The notes under the pieces were generated by a model. That model was not told the DNA's origin. It made no database searches and saw only the letters and a list, made by a program, of their open reading frames with translations. Position numbers and translations under genes: made by a program. From Bemisia tabaci (Eukaryota > Arthropoda > Insecta > Hemiptera > Aleyrodidae): a DNA stretch of 64,000 bases. This document shows, piece after piece, positions 57,897 to 64,000 of this stretch. The stretch spans positions 39,507,372 to 39,571,371 of the forward strand of contig NC_092797.1 in NCBI RefSeq assembly GCF_918797505.1. Direction: 5' to 3'. Each line of letters begins with the position of its first letter. Positions within the stretch are counted from its first letter, which is position 1.

Positions 57897-58562
57897 GAAT
57901 CCAGCCCACGCAGTTTCCAGGGAAACCACACATTCCCCGTTCAATGCGACAACACCGATAAAAGGAGCCTTGTTTATACAGAGCGCTGTTCCTTGATTTG
58001 ACAGCTCTGGGCTTGTTAGGGCCGGAGCTATGCTAACCAGCTTCCATGTTATTTCTACTAACTTGAAATAGACACACCCACTTTTCCTTGCCCGTCTAAA
58101 TAACATAGCCGCGCATGCGGGGGAGGGGTCGGGGGGCGGGGGCCGGGGAGGTAGGAGTAATGATCGCCCAAGTCTGGAACGGGGAAGGTTTTCAGGCTCG
58201 ATAACGCTTCGGATCTCGATCCGAGTTTACAGTTTACTTATTCGTCGATTGACCGACGAAAGGGCGTACCTGCACTCGGATGAGCCCGGGAAAGCATCGA
58301 GTTTAATGGAGTACGGGGCTCATTGCGAAGTTTAGTTGAGTCCTTATGTCAGGCGAGCGGCGTATTGCCAGTCGCGCATCCCAACGCTCCAAACCATTGC
58401 ATTGTCCCGCGCTTTTGCCCTCGAAGTTCAACTCGGCTGAGCTCAGCGAAGCAACATTTTTACCGAGGAAGATTTCCATGCTAATCGGAAGGCTACCGTC
58501 GAATGTTTCTCGCACAAGAATTCTAGTTGTATCATGGCGAAATCCCAGTCGTCGTAACCTTA

Positions 58563-58799
58563 CACTGGAAAAAAAAAAAAAAAAACACATTTGATCCAAA
58601 GTCCAGACTCTTAAAAACATCGACAAGAAAAAATACTCTTAATTCAATCAGATTTAAGCTTAAATCAAGAACCAAGCCTCTTAATTTGAGCGGATTTCCT
58701 TTTGATTCAAGCTTAAATCTGATTGAATCAAGAGTCCTTTTTCTTGTCAATGTTTTCAAGAGTCTAGACTCTAGATCCAATGTGTTTTTTTTTCCAGTG
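58563..58799. mobile_element. Family A palindromic element, copy 5
   Basis: CACTGG followed by a long A run, to TTTTTTTTTCCAGTG, flanked by TA on both sides. The arms remain close to complementary. Confidence 0.87.
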
Positions 58800-58883
58800 T
58801 ACACTTTGGTTAAACCATGAATATATTGGAAAAATCCGTCACTTGGCAGTGCAAAAGTTTTAAAAATAAAAACTCTGTCATAA

Positions 58884-59134
58884 CGATGGAATGAAAGTAG
58901 GGCGGGTTATCACCTTTTGAAAAGTGAACGCGAGCCCTGCTTGGTTCACTCATCTGAAAGCGACGACGACTCGACGCGAGACTCAGATCAGCAACTTAAC
59001 TGCCCGGAGGGATGCTACAGCAGGTGTCGTTGTACTACGAACAGCTGCTGCCTAACATCTTCGAAAAAACGTTTTAGCTGTCCGCGATGTCCATTCTCGC
59101 TCGTATCTGATACAACTTTAACACTGGCGCAATT
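58884..59134 (+). pseudogene. Cys-rich open frame cut by a family C element
   Basis: A frame open from 58884 reads an acidic serine cluster (HSSESDDDSTRDSDQQ) followed by a cysteine-rich run (CPEGCYSRCRCTTNSCC, then KKRFSCPRCPF). The spacing loosely recalls CXC-type or transposase C-terminal zinc-binding modules, but I cannot name the family. The frame runs into the left terminus of the C element at 59135. Beyond that element, at 59379, YETQADVLIPET and a stop follow in one frame, which could be the original continuation. Likely a transposon-derived or dead gene fragment; it may also be chance. Confidence 0.25.
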
Positions 59135-59378
59135 CTGCCGTGCTAAGGAAAAACGCCGTATGAACCTTCAGGCGTTGCCAAATTGTTTGTGATAAAACAC
59201 GAATTCTCTGGTAAACTTTTTCTTCTGATCCTCCAGAGAATTTTGTTCGTGCTGTGATCTAAAGTTCCTGAAAATTTCAAGGAAAAATATTCATAATTTT
59301 CCTCAAGATTAAACATTTTATCAAATGAAATTTGGCAACTCTCGAATGTTCATACGGCGCTTTTCCTTAGTACGGCAG
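59135..59378. mobile_element. Family C element, copy 8
   Basis: CTGCCGTGCTAAGGAAAAAC to GCTTTTCCTTAGTACGGCAG, with CTCCAGAGAATTTTGTTCGT and AAAGTTCCTGAAAATTTCAA inside. The flanks do not show a clear duplication. Confidence 0.8.
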
Positions 59379-59379
59379 T

Positions 59380-60045
59380 ACGAGACTCAGGCGGACGTAC
59401 TAATCCCAGAGACTTAAACGCAGACACAAGAAAGTAAACCTCCTATTCTTCCTCCGTAGAAGCTCCTTCTTCGATGGCTCCTCCAAGGTTAAATACGTAT
59501 TAATTTTTATTGTATCGTAATCGTAACTTCATCAAAGTGTTGCTGCGTATTTTTTACACGGAGGGTGCGCCCTCTGGCCTCTACGCGGCCCATCCCACAT
59601 AGCTTCGCGCCCTTAAGTATATTCTGTTGGACCACATCCGCGACGCTGAAATCAGACGAAAGTATTCCCTCTCATGCTTTGCCTTGAGAAATGAAATTAA
59701 GGGTCTCAGACGTCAACGACACAATGAAGACTGATGGAACGTCTCCTGCCGCGAATTCGCTTAACGCACAGCGGTTTGTAGATTGTCAAACTTACAGACA
59801 CCCGAATGTCAAACTTACAGACACCGAAATGTAATCAAGGAGCGGATCCACCATACGATCGGTTCCAAACAAAACTGATACTTAGTCACTCAGTTGCAAG
59901 TTAGAAACAGTTGGGCTTTATTTTAAAGGACAGCAGTGAGTAAAACTCTTTCGCAGGGTTATGTGGACTTACGGCTGTTTTGTCTCAAGCAGATTTTTTT
60001 GGGTTCCTCACTCTCTGTTACTTAGGTTGATGAATTAGCTTATCA
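59380..60045. other. No gene recognised; short tandem at 59778-59832
   Basis: GTCAAACTTACAGACACC occurs twice in direct order. The remainder is unremarkable. Confidence 0.45.
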
Positions 60046-60049
60046 AAAA

Positions 60050-60620
60050 ACGTTATTATGGCTTTGGCTTCTCCCACGGACTTTTCCGATGACCTCATGA
60101 ATGGATATTTCGATGACGTCGTCAATGGACATTAGAATTGAAGTCATCAAGACGTTTCTTATGACGTCATTATTGGACGGATCCGATGGTGAATGGCCTT
60201 TAATGACCATAATGACTAGATTTGACCAGAATAACCAACGGACTTGCGTACTAACCAACTTTTCGGAATTTTTATGACGATATCCACGAGATTACCAATC
60301 GATAGGCTTTTCTGATAACGTTATAGTGGTTCTTTTTTCTTCTCTTCTCTGTATTTTTCTCCTTAGTATTCTCTACTTTCTCTATTTTTTTATTGTTTTA
60401 TTTTTTTCTCCTTATTTTTATTCGTCCCTTCATTTTCTTATTTTTTTCTTTATTTCTGTATTTTGCTCTTTAATTTTGTATTTTACTCTGTATTTTTTAT
60501 TTTTCTCTCTATTTTTGTATTTCTCTCTTTATTTTCGTATTTTTTTCTTCATTTGTTCCTTTTGCTCCTTATCTTTCCTGATGACTCATCGTGGCTTCTT
60601 TTTCCTCTCTGCTCTTTAGT
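60050..60620. repeat. Cryptically repetitive stretch, then TATTTTTCTC pyrimidine repeat
   Basis: 60050-60200 repeats GATGAC, AATGGA and GACGTC words and includes one exact TGACGTCA. 60330-60560 is a degenerate array of TATTTTT-CTCT units of about 15-17 bp, T/C-rich on the plus strand. Confidence 0.6.
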
Positions 60621-60641
60621 TTTTCTCCAACAAATAAAATG

Positions 60642-61269
60642 AATGGGCCTGTTGCATGCAAGAGATACAGCCGCGCGAATAGACTTTTTAGAGGTTAAAT
60701 GACACGAAAATTACGATGGTCACATTAAAAAAGTCTGAAATACACTCTTTACTGCGCAATTAGCGTTGTTAGGAACGTGCTTTTTCAAATTTCCCGCGTC
60801 TGGGGGCAGTTTTCTAATCATCGGAAACGAGCAAACGGCGGGCTTCGGTGATTTCCGGAAGATGCCGAGTCGTTGTTGTTGTTGTTATTTTTTCCTTCAG
60901 TTTGTTTCCAACCCAACGTGATCTCTCATAGTGGTCCATATACGCGTTATGCGGTAACCAAATCGATCAACTTTTAAATATCCAACGCAATCCTTTACAT
61001 TTCATTTCACGATATCACGAGCTCCGATTTTTAGGTTATGTTGTCAGTTTTAGTTGACCGGAAATAGCCGTGAGTTACCGTTAATTGTTTCCGTTAGAAA
61101 ACTGCCCCCAGACGCGGGAAATTTGAAAAAGCGCGTTCCAAATAATGCAAATTGCGCAGTAAGGAGTGTATTTCAGACTTTTTTAATGTGACCATCGTAA
61201 TTTTCGTGTCATTAGACCTCTAAAAAGTCTATTCGCACGGCTGTACCTCTTGCATGCAACAGGCCCATT
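60642..61269. mobile_element. Large foldback element S
   Basis: AATGGGCCTGTTGCATGCAA at the left pairs with TTGCATGCAACAGGCCCATT at the right. Pairing continues through TAGACTTTTTAGAGGT, CGAAAATTACGATGGTCACA, GTCTGAAATACACTC and GCGTCTGGGGGCAGTTTTCT, about 190 bp per arm. ATG repeats on both sides (3 bp). The centre holds a GTTGTTGTTGTT run. Confidence 0.85.
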
Positions 61270-61737
61270 ATGCGTTTTACTTAAACCTGGCTGTCGATTT
61301 GAATCAAATCAATCGAATTTTGAAGGGAAACTCGATCCGGAAAATGTTGAAATTACCGGTCCTCCCGGTAACACGGTAGCGTGTACACGTCGCGTCGTCG
61401 CGTCCATCACCGCGCCTGTACGAAAGATGATGACGCAGACGAAGTGGTTGGCGTCGCGACAGACATGGTGCTCCACGTGAACAATCGAGATGGAGCGGGA
61501 CAAAAGTTGAAGGAAAACCGTGTCCATTGTCCACGGGTATTTCACCTCCCGGGAGTCCTTTTCGTCCGGCTACCGTATCGAAACTTGACGGAGACGCATC
61601 AGTCTCAGGGAAAACTCAAAGCACTCCGAAGATGATGACGATGGACCCCGACGGATGATGATAACATCCCCGCGCCCTTGCCAAATCATGCTTGAAATCT
61701 TTAATTTCTCATCTTCGAAAATCGGTGGAGGATGATA

Positions 61738-61996
61738 CAGGGTTGCCACAGTCAGGGAATTTTAAAAAGTCAGGGAAAACCGGGAAATGTCAGGGAAAAT
61801 TTGCTGAATCGCCTTCATTTGATTTCTAAAATGGGCTTGAGGTTTCGAATGACAAATTTTGCTTGAAATCTTCTTTCAATTATATCTTCTTAATCATCCG
61901 CCGCATCTCCAATTGTCAGGGAATCTCACCAAAACGTATCAGGGAAATTAGGGAAATGTCCGGGATTTTCAATTTCCATATTCTCTGGCAAACCTA
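61738..61996. mobile_element. Family J element, copy 2
   Basis: CAGGGTTGCCACAGTCAGGG at the left and decayed TCTGGCAAACCT at the right. Interior CAGGGAAAACCGGGAAATGT and TTTCGAATGACAAATTTTGC match copy 1. Confidence 0.7.
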
Positions 61997-62044
61997 GATA
62001 TTATGAATGATAGTGTTCGGCAAGGATAGTTTCGGGACAGTGGA

Positions 62045-62195
62045 GAGGCGAGAATGATCGATTATCGAATGTTCTCCATTTGAAGCTGTGGTAAAGAATC
62101 GATCATTGATGTATGTGCTCGTTGCAAACTCCCTGTCTATCGATCCTTCTCCATAGGTTTAATTGGCAGCTTAATCGATGTATCGCAAAGCAATG
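62045..62195. mobile_element. Family F element, copy 6 (degraded ends)
   Basis: CCATTTGAAGCTGTGGTAAA with GAATCGATCATTGATG, and ATAGGTTTAATTGGCAGC with ATCGATGTATCGCAAAGCA match the family interior. The GGCGTGG termini are lost. Confidence 0.55.
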
Positions 62196-62835
62196 GTGGC
62201 TCCAAGTGTCCGCACGCCCCTCGGAGCATCCCGACGTGAGAAGCTGCGACTTCAGAGTCCTTATTGTTATCCTCCCCGCAGTTGCCGCCTCGCATCTAAA
62301 AATCCGAATTTCACACGCACTCGTGTAGATCATTCCGCCATAATCGACAACGCAGCCCCAAGGCCCGGCGGTTGCTGGCGTCAGGGTATTTGAATAAGAC
62401 GCGTGAAATTGAAATTAATAAAGTGTCCGCTTCGTTGTCGAATCTATGAGAAACGTCTGTTCCCATCGGAGAATCAACTTGTCATCAATATCCTGAAGAT
62501 TGTCACAATCGCAGTCTGGGACCGATTCTTTTCAGCGATGGAAATTGCAGTTGTCATGGAAACGCAGAAGCAACGGATCAAAATAATTTATCGAAGATGG
62601 TCGAGAATCAATTGATTCTTATTTCCAACCCTATCATGGGTCGTCTTATATCTTCGACGGGATCTGGCATCTAGCCGTGGATGCTGATGATGGGATTTTT
62701 TAATACGAATTATAGATAGTCCTCTTGTCCACGGAAGGTAGCTTTGTCCATCAGAGAGTGTAGTAATCTCAAGTAAGGAGTATTGCTGCTTTATTACGAG
62801 AAAGAGCAGAAGTGAACAAATTTTCAAAATCGAGC
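62196..62835. other. No gene or clear repeat recognised
   Basis: Mixed sequence with short unrecognised open frames only. Confidence 0.4.
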
Positions 62836-62839
62836 TTCG

Positions 62840-62945
62840 TAATTTTCGTTGTGCGCATCGTGTTTTACGTAAAATTTTGGTAAAGAGACAAGTATCAGAA
62901 TGCTGAAATTCGTACCTTGTCTAGTGGTCCATTGTGGAATTTTCT
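62840..62945. repeat. Solitary arm of element V
   Basis: GTTGTGCGCATCGTGTTTTA, AGTATCAGAATGCTGAAATT and CTAGTGGTCCATT match the right arm of the foldback at 19884-20442. No partner arm is nearby. Confidence 0.65.
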
Positions 62946-63277
62946 ATCTCTTGCTGACATCTAATCTTGAATTTGTTCCTTGTTTGTTGAAAACTTGCAC
63001 AAAGACAAGCACGCAGAAACTTGCACGTATGCCTGACATAAAGTAAATTAGTACCATTTTTTACAGTCAAAAGTAAAATTCATCGATTCGTTACCGAACG
63101 ATGTTTGTAAGGCTTTTGAGTACTTGAAAATTTTACGAAAAACATACGACGTATCCAATTAAATTTCTCGCTTGGACATCACCAGCTCCGTTTCCTCAAA
63201 GCTTCATGTCCGAACTTTCAGCTCGCCTCGTTTTCAAACCAGAATTAAGATCGCCGTCGAACCTTTGACCGGCGGCG

Positions 63278-63730
63278 CACGTTGAATCGAGCCTATAGGA
63301 GAGGTCGGACAAAATTCGGAAACTTAAAACGCTTATAGCTCCGTTTATACAAAACTGAGAGGTTCTAAAAGCTCTAAAAAAAGTATGGTAAAATCCACTA
63401 TAGGTCTGCCTGATATTTTACACAGTGATAATATCCGGTGAAAATAACCCACGTAGCAGCATTCACCAGAACTCTAATGACACTTACCATAATATGGTGT
63501 ATGCTACCATAGAGTCTGGTGTGTATTAACATACTCGGATAACGGTGTCAAAGTATGTTAAAATCTACCGTATATTTTTTTCAGTGAGTGGTTCCATTGG
63601 TTTCCTCGTAACATTTTCTTCTCGATGCACCCCTTGAACTTTCGAAAGTGACAAAATGAACATCGAAATTCGCATTTTTTGTAAAAAAAAAGTTCATGTC
63701 CGACCTCTCTAATTGACTCGATCCTCCGTG
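63278..63730. mobile_element. Family H Transib-like MITE, copy 2, split by element W
   Basis: TATAGGAGAGGTCGGACAAA and CATGTCCGACCTCTCTAATT match copy 1 at 14939. Termini CACGTTGAATCGA and TCGATCCTCCGTG are mutated from CACAGTGGATCG. Flanks CGGCG and TGGCG agree at four of five bases. Element W occupies 63372-63586. Confidence 0.7.
63372..63586. mobile_element. Element W nested inside family H copy 2
   Basis: By comparison with H copy 1, extra DNA lies between TCTAAAAG and TGGTTCCATTGG. It ends TACCGTATATTTTTTTCAGTG, begins CTCTAAAAAAAGTATGG (inverse of that end with changes), and AG stands at both junctions. The CACTGA-type end and 2-bp duplication place it near families A, B and I. Confidence 0.65.
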
Positions 63731-63738
63731 TGGCGGGG
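63727..63738 (+). repeat. G-rich run at element H border
   Basis: An almost pure G tract follows TGTGGC just beyond the right end of H copy 2 and continues as GGGAGGGGGGC. Confidence 0.7.
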
Positions 63739-64000
63739 GGGGGGGGGGAGGGGGGCTGTGAGCAAAATCGCGCGAGCCTCATATTAATGGCAATGCTAAT
63801 GTATGTGCGATCGCACGCACGAGTGTATGAAATATTCGTGAAACTTGTAAAGTAATTGGCAGCCGTGTCAGGGCAGTCAGGATATCCGGTTATTAGGCGG
63901 CGTGCATTATTTTCACGGTGGGTTCGTACTCCCGGGTGTAATGGGCAGTACCAACCCCCCGCTTCCCCGCTCGCCGCGGGGTGATGCACTCACTCCGCAG

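Larger units (their letters stand above)
48827..64000 (+). other. Intron downstream of the WIF exon (inferred, open-ended)
   Basis: It starts with GTAAGT. No following RYK exon, which would complete the WIF domain in phase 0, could be recognised before the window ends, so the intron is probably longer than 15 kb. The content is again mostly inverted-repeat elements. Confidence 0.5.

Noticed and set aside
1..64000. tRNA, rRNA or CRISPR array
   Set aside because: No B-box-type GGTTCGA with a foldable cloverleaf, no rRNA core sequence and no regularly spaced direct repeats were seen. Repeated units are transposons or tandem duplications.

Overview
The window is animal (almost certainly arthropod) nuclear DNA. 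It is AT-rich, has no bacterial operons or ribosome-binding sites, no long open frames, and is packed with short inverted-repeat transposons. The only coding piece I recognise with confidence is a 128-bp exon at 48699-48826 on the plus strand. It encodes 43 residues of a WIF (Wnt-binding) domain of the RYK/Derailed/Doughnut class of Wnt receptor-like pseudokinases and has clean AG and GTAAGT splice borders. A hemipteran such as a whitefly is my guess from the look of the repeats; this is weak.

Layout. 1-48698 is best read as the end of one very long intron upstream of that exon, and 48827-64000 as the start of the next intron. No other exon of the gene could be recognised. Inside the upstream intron are two near-ideal recursive-splicing (ratchet) sites, where a 3' splice site abuts a 5' splice site (CAG|GTAAGCC), at 1766/1767 and 23378/23379. 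A weaker third candidate is at 13152/13153. They have the same orientation as the exon and would divide a >48 kb intron into steps of about 10-25 kb.

Mobile elements. I grouped these by eye; letters are local names. Family A (six copies) and B (two), with relatives I and W, have CACTG termini, mostly 2-bp target duplications, and are nearly complete palindromes. Family C (about nine copies, CTGCCGTGCTAAGG ends) has 4-bp duplications. Families F and L are hAT-like with 8-9 bp duplications. Family H is Transib-like: its ends read CACAGTG, the V(D)J recombination signal heptamer, with a GC-rich 5-bp duplication. D, E, G, M, N, P, X and others are further inverted-repeat families. Large foldbacks lie at 19884-20442 (V), 46008-46510 (Q) and 60642-61269 (S), and a nearly perfect 88-bp palindrome at 49529-49616. 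One minus-strand fragment of a Jockey-like LINE ORF1 is at about 6175-6416. Several elements have strange internally repetitive sequence (J, K, 28336-28605, 47430-47680, U).

How it fits together. If the RYK-like gene is transcribed through this window, its pre-mRNA would contain many long hairpins and staged splice sites. Two low-confidence coding candidates are a minus-strand terminal exon at 3614-3777 and a Cys-rich frame at 58884-59134 cut by a C element. All boundaries and families were judged by reading; no alignment or database search was run.
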